The notes under the pieces are model-generated. The model saw nothing but the letters and a program-made list of their open reading frames with translations. It was not told the origin of the DNA and searched no databases. The position numbers and the translations under genes are program-made. From a virus, in the IMG/VR virus record IMGVR_UViG_3300039310_000426, positions 1 through 55,431 of that record: 55,431 nt of DNA. The stretch is one strand, 5' to 3'. Shown here piece after piece: positions 1 to 7,594 of this stretch (positions are counted from its first letter, which is position 1; each line of letters begins with the position of its first letter).

Positions 1-651
1 TCAGACCGGCCCGAAGCTGTCGATGGTGAAGGTGCCCGAGCCCTGGCTGCGGTCGCTGCCGATCCCGTTGAAGCGCATGTACTCCAGCATCTCGCGGAGC
101 TGCTCCTCGGTCCCCACCTTGTTGACGCCATCGTCCAGGACCCGGATGGTGAAGCTGAGCGGCACGCTGTCGGCGTACTCGAAGCGCTTGATCGAGGTCC
201 GGGGACCCTGCATGGTCATCACGGTGAGCGGCCTATCGTCCACCTGGATCGGCACCGTGATCGGCACCACCTTCTCCAGCACGAAGACGCGCTCCGCCAC
301 CTTGGACCGGAACGCCTTGACCCGGACGGCGTCCTTCAGGATGTTGGCCGCCTCTTTGAGCGCCCCCTTGAGGCACCGCCCCTCATAACAAGGGGTGCCA
401 TCGGGGAGGCGGTAGAAGACGACCCCGTGAACCTCGGCCACGTCGAGTTGGGCGGCGGTGGCGCTGTGCTCCTCCCGCGCCGCTGAGGGCGTGAGCGGCA
501 CCGAGGCAAGCTCCGCCGGCATCTCGGCGGGCGCCTTCATCCGGGCGGCCCTGGTCTCCAGCCAGATATCCAGCATCTTCTCCTTGGCGGGCACCCCGGC
601 GACCAGGCGATCGACGGTGATGGCGAGGCGGTAGTCGATCCAGGTGAACAT
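1..651 (-). CDS. RAMP-superfamily-like protein (Cas7/Csm3-like fold candidate)
   Basis: A 216-residue protein that ends at the left window edge with its stop codon. Two features recall RAMP (Cas5/Cas7/Csm3-type) RNA-binding proteins: a segment YEGRCLKGALKEA, like the GSSLKGalR element of that fold, and a C-terminal glycine-rich loop, GIGSDRSQGSGTF, at about residues 196-208. There is no CRISPR array, Cas6, Cas10 or effector partner nearby, so any role in a CRISPR complex is unsupported. It may be a stand-alone phage RAMP-like nucleic-acid-binding protein. The assignment rests on motif resemblance only. Confidence 0.5.
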   Translation of the reverse strand: MFTWIDYRLAITVDRLVAGVPAKEKMLDIWLETRAARMKAPAEMPAELASVPLTPSAAREEHSATAAQLDVAEVHGVVFYRLPDGTPCYEGRCLKGALKEAANILKDAVRVKAFRSKVAERVFVLEKVVPITVPIQVDDRPLTVMTMQGPRTSIKRFEYADSVPLSFTIRVLDDGVNKVGTEEQLREMLEYMRFNGIGSDRSQGSGTFTIDSFGPV

Positions 652-687
652 GGTTCCCTCCTTGAGGGCTTGAGGATCTGCGGGCCG

Positions 688-945
688 TCAGCGGCCCGAT
701 GACTCGCGGGTGATCTCCCTGGTCCGCCGACGCACCCGCCTGATCTGGCGCTCAAAGCGGATGTCCACCACGCCCCAGCCCACCAGGGCGGCGAGGTAGG
801 CGAGCCAGAGCCATGCAGTGGCACCCCAGAGGTCGATGAGGCTGGCCACCGCAAGGAAGATCAGGAGCATGGCGATGGTGACGCTCACCGCCTGCCTGCG
901 TCGGTGGAGCATCTCCAGCACATCGTCACGGGGTGGGGGTGTCAC
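688..945 (-). CDS. Small two-helix membrane protein
   Basis: 85 residues with two hydrophobic helices (about residues 20-38 and 42-60) and a strongly basic cytosolic tail (RRVRRRTREI). The GTG at 945 is chosen because it overlaps the stop of the upstream gene as GTGA, the coupling pattern seen throughout the window; a longer ORF extends to 1014. Function unknown. Confidence 0.6.
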   Translation of the reverse strand: MTPPPRDDVLEMLHRRRQAVSVTIAMLLIFLAVASLIDLWGATAWLWLAYLAALVGWGVVDIRFERQIRRVRRRTREITRESSGR

Positions 946-1355
946 GCCCCGGCCTCCGACCAGGGCATGGGCATGTCCTCCACCTCTCGGCGATCCGTCA
1001 TGAGACGCCCGCACCAGCGCTCGCGGTAGGCGTGGGGGAGGGGCCTCTCCAGTGGCACGCCCAGCCCAGCAACCTCACCGCCGGGGTTGAGGCCGAGGGC
1101 GCTGATCCGGGTGAGCGCATCGACCAAGCCGAGGGCCTCCACCATGATCGTGCCCAACCAGCGCTTGCCTCGGGGACGCCTGGGATCCGTGAAGCTGAGC
1201 GTCCAGAGGTCAAGCTGGCCGATCCCGATCTCGTCGGCGAGGACCTGCGCGCCTCGGGCGATCACCTCCACCTCGGGAGCGGCGGCGGCCACCCGGCAGG
1301 GCGTCACACCGCGTCGGGAAACGCTTGGCTGCCGCCCCCCCTCGGGGTCATCCAT
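942..1355 (-). CDS. Hypothetical protein heading a leftward operon
   Basis: 137 residues, no recognised domain. The ATG at 1355 is preferred over an upstream in-frame TTG at 1370, because GGGAGAG lies a suitable distance before the ATG. A TATGAT box at 1394-1399 on the same strand is a plausible -10. It heads an apparent operon with the membrane protein and possibly the RAMP-like gene downstream. It is a separate gene from the rightward operon that begins at 1436. Confidence 0.55.
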   Translation of the reverse strand: MDDPEGGRQPSVSRRGVTPCRVAAAAPEVEVIARGAQVLADEIGIGQLDLWTLSFTDPRRPRGKRWLGTIMVEALGLVDALTRISALGLNPGGEVAGLGVPLERPLPHAYRERWCGRLMTDRREVEDMPMPWSEAGA

Positions 1356-1435
1356 CCCGATCTCTCCCAAAGCGCCGGATTTCCTGGTCGGGAATCATAG
1401 CGCACTCCCGGACGGGTTGCCGTACACTTTCGCCC
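1356..1435. promoter_or_regulatory. Divergent promoter region
   Basis: This 80-base gap separates divergent operons. Leftward, TATGAT (1394-1399, minus strand) is a good -10. Rightward, TACACT (1423-1428) lies 7 bases before the GTG at 1436, the leaderless arrangement seen at several other operon heads here. No clear -35 is visible for either. Confidence 0.45.
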
Positions 1436-1846
1436 GTGGACGGGATCCAGGCGGCGGCGGAGCGAGGCACAGAGCCCCTACCCACCCCTGATCCCGCCCG
1501 GGTGGCCGAGATCAGACGGGCCATAGCCGCCTTCCAGTCCAACCTCGAGGCAGCGGTCAGTCGGCGGGAGCGGCTCGTCAACGGGGCGTGGTTCAGGTAC
1601 GGCGAGGAGATGGGGCGCCGCGAGGAGGAGGCCGCCGCCCGCACCGAGGTGTTCGCGGCCCTGGGCATCCAGACCTCCCACTACCAGGAGCTGGAGGCGC
1701 TGCGGGCCATCGCCAGTGCCGTGCGCACTGTGGTGGCCGCCGATGGCCGTCTGGAGAAGAGTCGGGAGCGCCTCGAGCGCCTCGCCGCCACCGCCGAGGA
1801 AACCGCCCGCTGGCTGCGCCAGGGCCTGGAGGCGGCGGCCGGGTGA
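1436..1846 (+). CDS. Coiled-coil hypothetical protein
   Basis: 136 residues, mostly charged amphipathic helix (for example RRERLVNG, LEKSRERLERLAATAEET), consistent with coiled coil. The GTG at 1436 is chosen because the -10-like TACACT sits just upstream and there is no Shine-Dalgarno. Its last four bases overlap the DpdA-like gene. It could be an accessory to the modification genes, but only position suggests so. Confidence 0.55.
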   Translation: MDGIQAAAERGTEPLPTPDPARVAEIRRAIAAFQSNLEAAVSRRERLVNGAWFRYGEEMGRREEEAAARTEVFAALGIQTSHYQELEALRAIASAVRTVVAADGRLEKSRERLERLAATAEETARWLRQGLEAAAG

Positions 1847-2484
1847 GCGTCATCTATCTCTCGGGCTGCATCCGCCCCGCCATGCCCCCCTTCCTGGGCG
1901 TGATGCTGGAGGCGTACGACCGCCACCGGATCGACCTCACGGCCCGGATCTGGGCAGCTGACAACGGCTGCTTCACCGCTGGCGAGGGCTTTCAGTACGA
2001 CCGGTTCCGCGCCTGGCTCAGCGGCTACCTCGCCGTGCGCGAGACCTGCCTCTTCGTCACCGCCCCTGACGTGCTGGGCGATGCGGCCGCCACGCTGCAC
2101 CGCAGCCGGGAGCCGCTCAGCGACCTCCGCAGCCTGGGCTTCCGCACCGCCCTCGTCGCCCAGGACGGCCTCACCCCTACCGCTACCCCCTGGGGGACGT
2201 TCGATGTGCTCTTCATCGGCGGCAGCACCCGGTGGAAGCTATCTGAGGCCGTCCGGGAACTCGTGGCTCAGGCGCGGGGCCGGGGCGTCTGGGTGCACAT
2301 GGGACGGGTCAACTCATACCGCCGACTGCGGCTGGCCGATCACTGGGGCGTGGGCTCCGTCGACGGCACCTACCTCGCCTTCCGGGCCCGGCGGAACGGT
2401 CACGGCCAGGCGCGCGGACCCGCCGAGGTGGAGCGCTGGCTCGCACTCGTGGAGGCTCAGCCATGCCTGCCTCTCGCCGTCTGA
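1843..2484 (+). CDS. DpdA-like / TGT-fold DNA 7-deazaguanine transglycosylase candidate
   Basis: 213 residues from a GTG overlapping the previous stop. It resembles phage proteins related to tRNA-guanine transglycosylase and DpdA, which exchange guanine for a 7-deazaguanine base. Seen: AADNGCF (residues about 38-44, the position of the TGT DSGGF motif), APDVLGDAAATL (about 74-85), VLFIGGSTRWKLS (about 122-134, the substrate-loop glycine pair) and WVHMGRVNS (about 150-158). The next gene is a VUT-family transporter, the family that imports queuosine precursors, which strengthens the assignment. Family knowledge: DpdA proteins modify phage DNA and protect it from restriction. No preQ0 synthesis genes are in the window, so the base would be scavenged. 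A TIM-barrel enzyme with another substrate is the alternative. Confidence 0.7.
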   Translation: MSVIYLSGCIRPAMPPFLGVMLEAYDRHRIDLTARIWAADNGCFTAGEGFQYDRFRAWLSGYLAVRETCLFVTAPDVLGDAAATLHRSREPLSDLRSLGFRTALVAQDGLTPTATPWGTFDVLFIGGSTRWKLSEAVRELVAQARGRGVWVHMGRVNSYRRLRLADHWGVGSVDGTYLAFRARRNGHGQARGPAEVERWLALVEAQPCLPLAV

Positions 2485-2996
2485 TGGGCCTGGCGGCGTT
2501 CGCCGCCTTCATCGCCACCATCCTCGCCGCCAACTGGGCCATCGCCCACATCGGCCTGGTCCCGGTGGGGTTTGGCTTGGTTGCTCCAGCGGGCGTCTAC
2601 TTCATCGGGCTCACGTTCACCTGCCGGGACATCCTCCAAAACACCTGGGGCCGCGCCTGGTCGGTGGTGGCAATCCTGCTCGGGGCGGGGCTGTCGGTGG
2701 CGGTGGCCCCGGGCTTCGCCCTGGCCTCCGGCTGCGCCGCGCTGTTCGGGGAGCTGGCCGACTTCTCCGTCTACACCCCGCTGCTGCGCCGGGGGTGGAT
2801 CAAGGCGCTGATCCCCGCCAACCTCGCCGGCCTGGCGGTGGACTCAGCCGTCTTCCTCTGGCTCGCCTTCGGCTCGCTCAGCCTGATCGAGGGCCAGATC
2901 ATGGGCAAGCTCTGGATGACCGTGCTCGCCGTGGTCGTGCTCTCGCCGATCCGGCGCTGGTACGTGCTCAGCCCCCACGCGGCGGCGCCCGGGTGA
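2463..2996 (+). CDS. VUT-family (YhhQ/QPTR-like) queuosine-precursor transporter
   Basis: 177-residue integral membrane protein with about five or six hydrophobic helices. It carries residues typical of the VUT family (COG1738): AANW near the N-terminus, GLTFTCRDIL, ALASGCAALFGELADFSVYTPL, and VDSAVFLWLAFGSL near the C-terminus. Family members import preQ0, preQ1 or queuine. It overlaps the DpdA-like gene by 22 bases and the recombinase by 4, so the three are probably co-transcribed. The likely role is to supply 7-deazaguanine base for DNA modification during infection. Confidence 0.8.
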   Translation: MPASRRLMGLAAFAAFIATILAANWAIAHIGLVPVGFGLVAPAGVYFIGLTFTCRDILQNTWGRAWSVVAILLGAGLSVAVAPGFALASGCAALFGELADFSVYTPLLRRGWIKALIPANLAGLAVDSAVFLWLAFGSLSLIEGQIMGKLWMTVLAVVVLSPIRRWYVLSPHAAAPG

Positions 2997-3592
2997 CTCT
3001 CGTCGGCTACGCCCGCGTCTCCACGGCGGATCAGGAGCCGCGCCTCCAGGTGGACGCGCTCCGCGACGCCGGCTGCGAGGTGCTCTTCGTGGAGCGCGCC
3101 TCGGGGGCGATGGTCGACCGGCCCCAGCTCGCGCTGTGCCTCGAGGCGCTCCGGACGGGCGACACCCTGGTGGTCTGGAAGCTCGACCGCCTGGGCCGCT
3201 CCCTGCGCCACCTGGTCACCCTCATCCCCGAGCTCAACGCCCGGGGGGTGCAGCTGCGCTCGCTCACCGAGGCCTTCGACACCGCCACCCCGGCGGGCCG
3301 GATGGTGCTGGGCTTCCTGGCCGTCCTCGCCCAGTTCGAGCGGGAGCTGATCCAGGAGCGCACGAGGGCGGGGCTGGAGGCGGCGCGCCGCCGCGGCCGC
3401 CGGCCCGGGCGCCACCGGGTGATCTCGGATCGGCGGCTCCAGGTGGCCCGCGAACTCATCGGCCGGGGCCAGTCGGTGGCCGAGGTGGCCAAGATGATCG
3501 GGGCCGCCCGCACCACCCTCTATGACGCCCTCAGACGCTCTCTGGAGGCTGATCCCACAGCAGCTCCTGGGCCGGGCGGCCCGACGGGCTGA
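2993..3592 (+). CDS. Small serine recombinase (resolvase/invertase family)
   Basis: 199 residues. The N-terminal resolvase domain starts VTLVGYARVSTADQ, with the catalytic serine in YARVS (Ser10). Conserved KLDRLGRS and ERELIQERT follow, then a C-terminal helix-turn-helix (about residues 148-180, including QSVAEVAKMIG). The size fits resolvases and invertases, not large phage integrases. The GTG start overlaps the transporter stop as GTGA. Its 3' end overlaps a convergent methyltransferase fragment by 62 bases. No obvious paired res or inversion sites were found by eye. Confidence 0.9.
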   Translation: MTLVGYARVSTADQEPRLQVDALRDAGCEVLFVERASGAMVDRPQLALCLEALRTGDTLVVWKLDRLGRSLRHLVTLIPELNARGVQLRSLTEAFDTATPAGRMVLGFLAVLAQFERELIQERTRAGLEAARRRGRRPGRHRVISDRRLQVARELIGRGQSVAEVAKMIGAARTTLYDALRRSLEADPTAAPGPGGPTG

Positions 3593-4052
3593 CGAACTCC
3601 GCCGACGCCGACACCCCCACCTCGGCCACCCGCCGGGCCACGTCGTCGCGGATGTACTTGGCCGACAGCTCGATCCCCACCGCCCGCCGCCCCAGCCGCT
3701 TCGCCACGGCGAGGGTGGTCCCGCTGCCCGCGAAGGGGTCCAGGACCGTACAGGGGACCGGATCAAGGCCGTGGGCGCAGGTAGGCCGCCATCCGGTGGT
3801 GGCCATCTGGCGATCCCCAAAGCCTCCGCCTCGCATGGTCAGGCGGTGCGTTCGCGCGGAGACGGATGGGTCGGTCTGCCCGCCCCAACCGCAGCCACCC
3901 CCAACCCCGGGACGTGCGACCGTACCCTCAATCACCCGTTCCCAGGATGCCCCGCACACCGGGCAGCATCCACGCTCACTGGTCCCGGCGAGGATGCAGG
4001 GCTCGACCAGTTTCCCCGGACTCCTGCGATGGCGGCCGGGGTGGCTGACCAC
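3531..4052 (-). pseudogene. C-terminal fragment of an N4/N6 DNA methyltransferase
   Basis: The reading frame holds only the C-terminal half of a DNA methylase N4/N6 family protein: KLVEPCILAGT, a CPVCGASWER segment, then the SAM-binding motif TVLDPFAGSGTT and the typical AVGIELSAKYI. The N-terminal catalytic (DPPY/SPPY) half is missing, and the first residues (MVSHPGRHRRS) look unrelated. Homology appears to begin near 4010, exactly where a membrane-protein gene ends. It is probably inactive alone, although it might act in trans with a separate half. Confidence 0.75.
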
Positions 4053-4473
4053 GTTTGGAAGATCGAGGAGATCGTCGCGCTGCTCGGGTAGGCGGCTCCA
4101 AACCCTGGCTCTTCAGCACAGCGTCTGCCAGTTTGTTCACCGCTTCCGCCAGCTCTTCGGTGCGGTCACGTGTAAACGCCCGCTCGCTGGCACGGCTGCT
4201 GCGCTCGTGGGTCTCTTTCTCACGCTCAAGGAGCCTTTCCCGCTCTCGTTGCCGCTTCCTGCCGGGCAGCCACCCTCCCGTAGCCCCAGCTACGAGGCAG
4301 TAGAGCCCGAATCCGAAGGCCAGGGAGGCGATGGCTGGCTCCAAGGCAGCGAGCCACAGCGGCGCATGGATCGCGCCTGTCAAGAGGAGCGGTCCCACGG
4401 CGGCAAGAAGCGTTACTCCGGCCGTCACGAGCGCGGTCCCGACCCCGATCCAGGCCCGCCGCCACTCAGCCAC
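3976..4473 (-). CDS. Membrane protein with cytosolic coiled coil, lying between methyltransferase remnants
   Basis: 165 residues from a GTG. Two hydrophobic helices (about 9-32 and 38-66) are followed by a highly charged helix (RKRQRERERLLEREKETHER) and a polar tail. It overlaps a cytosine-methyltransferase N-terminal remnant upstream and an N4/N6 methyltransferase C-terminal remnant downstream, as if it had replaced the middle of a methyltransferase region. Function unknown; a holin-like or membrane-scaffold role is only a guess. Confidence 0.5.
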   Translation of the reverse strand: MAEWRRAWIGVGTALVTAGVTLLAAVGPLLLTGAIHAPLWLAALEPAIASLAFGFGLYCLVAGATGGWLPGRKRQRERERLLEREKETHERSSRASERAFTRDRTEELAEAVNKLADAVLKSQGLEPPTRAARRSPRSSKRGQPPRPPSQESGETGRALHPRRDQ

Positions 4474-4736
4474 GAACGGATGATGCGGCGGCGCTTGCCC
4501 GTCTGGTATGTCATTTGGCGACCGCCTAGGTCAAACTGACCCACTACCCACCGTCTGGCTGCGTGGACACCCCTCACATCCCCGTGGCGGGGGACATCGG
4601 GGAAGTGGCGCTCGAGCACCGCCCGGGCCTGGGGGTCGATCTCCACCTGGGCGACGCAGTGCCAGCCCAGGCGCTCGAGCGGGAGGTCGAAGCCCCCGAT
4701 CCCGGAGAACACCGAGACGAAGGTGTCATCCTCCAT
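4425..4736 (-). pseudogene. N-terminal fragment of a cytosine-C5 DNA methyltransferase
   Basis: Residues 1-56 match the start of Dcm-type enzymes: motif I VSVFSGIGGFDL, then VEIDP and HFPDVPRHGD. The homology then stops, and the remaining 47 residues are low-complexity. The catalytic PCQ motif, the ENV motif and the target-recognition domain are absent, so it cannot be an active enzyme. A full paralogue lies at 13146-14075. Its start codon lies inside the end of the repressor gene, suggesting they were once co-transcribed. Confidence 0.75.
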
Positions 4737-4950
4737 CCGCGCCTACGGCCACGCCGGCGGGCAGGATCTCCTCGAGGGGCACCCCCAGGGCGCGGGCCAC
4801 GGCGAGCGCCGAGGCCACCAGGGGCTGGCGCTTGCCCCGCTCCCAGCGGCCGATGATGGAGTCGTCCACGCCGGAGCGCCGGGCCAGCTCCAGGATCGTC
4901 CAGCCCCGAGCCATGCGGAGCGCCCGCAGCCGGTTGGCGGTGGCCTCCAT
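4726..4950 (-). CDS. XRE-family (Cro/C1-type) transcriptional repressor
   Basis: 74 residues that are almost entirely one helix-turn-helix domain: NRLRALRMARGWTILELA, then RRSGVDDSIIGRWERGKRQP as the recognition region, then a typical ALAVARALGVPLEEIL end. The ATG at 4950 is chosen because a TATGAT box lies 6 bases upstream, implying a leaderless transcript; no Shine-Dalgarno is present. It faces a divergent gene across a promoter with a perfect palindrome, so it probably represses that promoter and perhaps its own. Confidence 0.85.
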   Translation of the reverse strand: MEATANRLRALRMARGWTILELARRSGVDDSIIGRWERGKRQPLVASALAVARALGVPLEEILPAGVAVGADGG

Positions 4951-4956
4951 GCCGCC

Positions 4957-5021
4957 ATCATATCGCGACCCCGCTGCCACTTGACAGTCACCCAGTCCGG
5001 GGAGGAGAATGTCAGATGACA
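4957..5021. promoter_or_regulatory. Divergent promoters with palindromic operators
   Basis: Rightward: TTGACA (4981-4986), an 18-base spacer and GAGAAT (5005-5010). Leftward: TATGAT (minus strand, 4957-4962), 6 bases before the repressor ATG. Two palindromes overlap them: TGAC-A-GTCA at 4982-4990, on the -35, and TGTCA-GA-TGACA at 5010-5021, at the end of the -10. Both share the TGAC/GTCA half-site and are likely operators for the adjacent XRE protein. Confidence 0.65.
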
Positions 5022-5070
5022 GACAGATGGGGTACGCGCCAGCCCCCAATACGGCGCAGAGGAGATCCAG

Positions 5071-5646
5071 ATGGCCCGCACATCCAAGGTCCCGGTGGCC
5101 GTGGTCGCCAGCATCACGCTCCCCGCCAGCCTGCTCGAGGCACCCAACCGGGACTGGATCGTCACCTCCTACAGTGGGCACCGGACTCATGAAGGGATCG
5201 CGTACCGCGCCACCCTGGCCTGGAAGGGCACGGTGGTCGGCAGCATCGAGGATGCTGGCGACGGGGGCATGATCCGGGTTCACATCGACTATCTCGGGGA
5301 TCCGTTCAGGATCGTCCCCAAGGCGTGGGGGGCCTTCGTCGCTGCTGTACCCCTCGCTTCCCTGGCACGGCTGATCGGCGAGAGCATCTCCGATGAGACG
5401 CTCCAGGCGAGCCGGGAGGAGACGGTCGCCCTCATGTTGGTGGAGGAGCAGCAGTTGCGCCAACGCCTCGACCGTCTCGTGAAGCGAGGTTCCACACCCT
5501 TCCTCGCCCCCGGCGAGAGTGTCTACCCAGGCGGTGCCTTCCGAGTCGTCAAGGCTTCGCGCGATACCGCCCTTGAGACGCTCGACCGCAAGTATCCTGC
5601 GCCCTGCCTGGTCTGGACCATGGGCGTCGGCTGGGAGTCCCTATGA
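5071..5646 (+). CDS. Hypothetical protein, first gene of the rightward small-gene operon
   Basis: 191 residues with no recognised family. It has a mixed N-terminal half (VAVVASITLPASLL, then YRATLAWKGTVVG), a helical middle and a short C-terminal region. It is the first gene after the repressor-controlled promoter and overlaps the next gene (ATGA). As the probable first product of a repressed operon it may be an early protein. Confidence 0.6.
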   Translation: MARTSKVPVAVVASITLPASLLEAPNRDWIVTSYSGHRTHEGIAYRATLAWKGTVVGSIEDAGDGGMIRVHIDYLGDPFRIVPKAWGAFVAAVPLASLARLIGESISDETLQASREETVALMLVEEQQLRQRLDRLVKRGSTPFLAPGESVYPGGAFRVVKASRDTALETLDRKYPAPCLVWTMGVGWESL

Positions 5647-5810
5647 GCACCCGCGCCGAGGCTATGGCCAACCGTGACCGGATCATCGCGCTCTGCGAGC
5701 GCGCGGAGCGCGAGCGCACCCGACGTGTCTGCCCGTGCGGGGTGGTGGTCCTACGGGGCCGCTGCCCCGCCTGTGGCCGCCCCGACCCGCAGCGGAGGGC
5801 TCGCTCATGA
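5643..5810 (+). CDS. Small zinc-ribbon protein
   Basis: 55 residues starting at an ATG that overlaps the previous stop. A basic helical N-terminus is followed by CPCG and CPAC knuckles 13 residues apart, a plausible four-cysteine zinc ribbon. The stop overlaps the next ATG, so it sits in an uninterrupted translationally coupled chain. Confidence 0.6.
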   Translation: MSTRAEAMANRDRIIALCERAERERTRRVCPCGVVVLRGRCPACGRPDPQRRARS

Positions 5811-6166
5811 GCGATGTCGCCGTGGATGAGCCCGACTTCACCATCACCCTGACCTCGCGGCCGCCGATCCGCATCGTGAGGGCGATCTGGCCGATCCTGG
5901 CCGGTTCCGCCGTCGATGTCGGCGACCAGACGGCCACCCTCACCGTGCGCCAGCGGGTGGACGGTGACGGGGCCATCGTGTACGGGGTGCTCCGTCCCAG
6001 CGCGTCGACGCCAGGGCGCCGCCGGGGGGTGCTCCTGGAGCGCCCCCTCATCATCCCCACCGCCTGCCGAGGCGTGGCCCTGGATCTGCTCCCCGACCAC
6101 CCCCAGACCGCCTCCGACCTCGCCGAGGCCGTCATCGCGAAGCTCCCGGCGGAGAGGCTGCCATGA
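5807..6166 (+). CDS. Hypothetical protein
   Basis: 119 residues; begins MSDVAVDEPDFTITLTSRPP. The middle is probably beta-rich (AVDVGDQTATLTVRQRVDG) and the last 30 residues are helical. It has 4-base overlaps with both neighbours. No family recognised. Confidence 0.6.
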   Translation: MSDVAVDEPDFTITLTSRPPIRIVRAIWPILAGSAVDVGDQTATLTVRQRVDGDGAIVYGVLRPSASTPGRRRGVLLERPLIIPTACRGVALDLLPDHPQTASDLAEAVIAKLPAERLP

Positions 6167-6276
6167 CCGCCCTGGTCAGTGCCGCCGCCGTCCTCATCGT
6201 CACCACCGTCGGGCTCGCCGCCGCCCTCATCACGGCCCTCGCCGTGCTGGATCGGCGCTTGGCCCACCACCACTGA
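6163..6276 (+). CDS. 37-residue single-span membrane peptide
   Basis: A hydrophobic helix (residues about 4-28) is followed by a short basic His-ended tail (DRRLAHHH). The ATG overlaps the upstream stop and the next gene begins 11 bases later. The size fits small phage membrane proteins such as holin-like peptides, but nothing identifies a function. Confidence 0.5.
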   Translation: MTALVSAAAVLIVTTVGLAAALITALAVLDRRLAHHH

Positions 6277-6287
6277 AAGGCACCGAG

Positions 6288-6941
6288 ATGTTCAAGATCC
6301 TCACCGGACTCGTCCTCGCCGGGCTCGCCCTGGCGGGCTTCAACCTCGTGGGCGGCCACCCGCCCTTCCAACCCTTCTACACCGGGCCGCTGCCCGTCCT
6401 GAGCAGCCCCAGCGCCACACCGACGCCCGCCCAGGCGCCCGCCGCGCCGCAACTGATCGCCCCGACGGGGGGGGCATCCTCCATCGCGACGGCGCCATCG
6501 CTCACCCCGCTCAGCCCCTCCGCCACGCCCGTGATGAGCGTCGCCTGGACGGCGGCGGACTGCTCCTGGGCGGCCGCGACCCTCGGCCAGGACGCCAGCC
6601 TGGACAGCGCCGAGGCGGCCGCGCTGCAGGCGGGCACCGACACCCGCTACCCACTCTCCGACATCCCCTACTACCGCCAGGAGGCGTCCGACTGGACGAC
6701 CCTGGCGGGCTGGATCGCCACCGCCTGCCAGAGCGGGCAGTACCCGACCCGGACTGACATCGCCGAGGCGGCCGGGTGGGTCACCCAAGCCCTGGCCAGC
6801 CACGAGAACGACGCCAGCCTGTACCCCCAGGACGCCGCCTGGGACACGCAGTGGGAGCAGAATTACGACCGTCTCATCGGGATGCTGGGCACCGCCCTTG
6901 ACGCCTCCTGCGCCGACGGCGCTGCCTGCGCGCAGTCATGA
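6288..6941 (+). CDS. Secreted or membrane-tethered hypothetical protein
   Basis: 217 residues with an N-terminal signal or anchor helix (KILTGLVLAGLALAGFNLVG). A Pro/Thr/Ala-rich linker (about 38-85) follows, then a globular helical domain of about 130 residues with three cysteines. An 8-G run lies in the linker (near 6466-6474). It is probably exported; no enzyme motif is seen. AGGCACCGAG before the ATG is a weak Shine-Dalgarno. Confidence 0.6.
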   Translation: MFKILTGLVLAGLALAGFNLVGGHPPFQPFYTGPLPVLSSPSATPTPAQAPAAPQLIAPTGGASSIATAPSLTPLSPSATPVMSVAWTAADCSWAAATLGQDASLDSAEAAALQAGTDTRYPLSDIPYYRQEASDWTTLAGWIATACQSGQYPTRTDIAEAAGWVTQALASHENDASLYPQDAAWDTQWEQNYDRLIGMLGTALDASCADGAACAQS

Positions 6942-7132
6942 GTGTGGGGACGATGGAGCGGAGGGATAGGGCTCGGCCCTGCGCCTGGTGCGGGCGGCAA
7001 GCCTCCCTCCGCTTCCGCTGGGTGGCGCCGCCCGGCCAGGAGCACCCGTGGCGGCCCATCTGCGACGGCTGCCTCGGCGGCCTGGAGACGGTCGCATCCA
7101 CCGTCCACCGCTGGGAGACCGCACCGCTGTGA
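6938..7132 (+). CDS. Small zinc-finger protein
   Basis: 64 residues with CAWCGRQASLRF and PICDGCLGG, two CxxC knuckles about 28 residues apart, the pattern of a small treble-clef or ribbon. It starts at an ATG overlapping the previous stop. Probably nucleic-acid or protein binding. Confidence 0.6.
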   Translation: MSVGTMERRDRARPCAWCGRQASLRFRWVAPPGQEHPWRPICDGCLGGLETVASTVHRWETAPL

Positions 7133-7171
7133 AGCCCCGCACCCACCCACCCCCCACTGGAGGCTGATCCG

Positions 7172-7594
7172 ATGAAGTTCATGTACGTCGACGGCGACAA
7201 GGTCGTGGCGGTGGAGGCGGCCACGGCCGTGCTCGCGCTTGCCGAGTGGCGGCTCGCTCATCCCCACTTCTACGATCAGCCCGTGGCCAAGCCCTACCTC
7301 GCGCCCGAGGAGCGCTGCACGTCGATGCTCTACGGCCACCCCTGTCTCAACCGCCGCAAGGTGGGGACGCTCTGCGGTGTCCATGAGCAGCGTCGGCTGC
7401 GCGACAGCGAGAGGCAGCTCAAGCACGATAGGGAGCAGGCAGAGGCCGACGCCCGTCGCGACCTCGCCTACCGCCTCGCCGCCGCCACCGGGATCTCAAC
7501 CCCCGATTCTCCCTTCCGCTACTACGCCTACTTCACCATGTCCGACGATGACCTCCTGGCCCTGGTCGAGTGGTGCGAGCGGAGGACGGGGTGA
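7172..7594 (+). CDS. Hypothetical protein with conserved Cys/His segment
   Basis: 140 residues. The central part contains RCTSMLYGHPCLNRRKVGTLC-type spacing: three cysteines and a histidine that could bind one zinc. A charged helix (RRLRDSERQLKHDREQAEAD) follows. GGAGGCTG precedes the ATG as a fair Shine-Dalgarno. Function unknown. Confidence 0.6.
   Translation: MKFMYVDGDKVVAVEAATAVLALAEWRLAHPHFYDQPVAKPYLAPEERCTSMLYGHPCLNRRKVGTLCGVHEQRRLRDSERQLKHDREQAEADARRDLAYRLAAATGISTPDSPFRYYAYFTMSDDDLLALVEWCERRTG

Noticed and set aside
1-651. Part of a type III CRISPR effector
   Set aside because: Only a RAMP-like motif is present; no Cas10, Cas6, array or second RAMP gene in the window.
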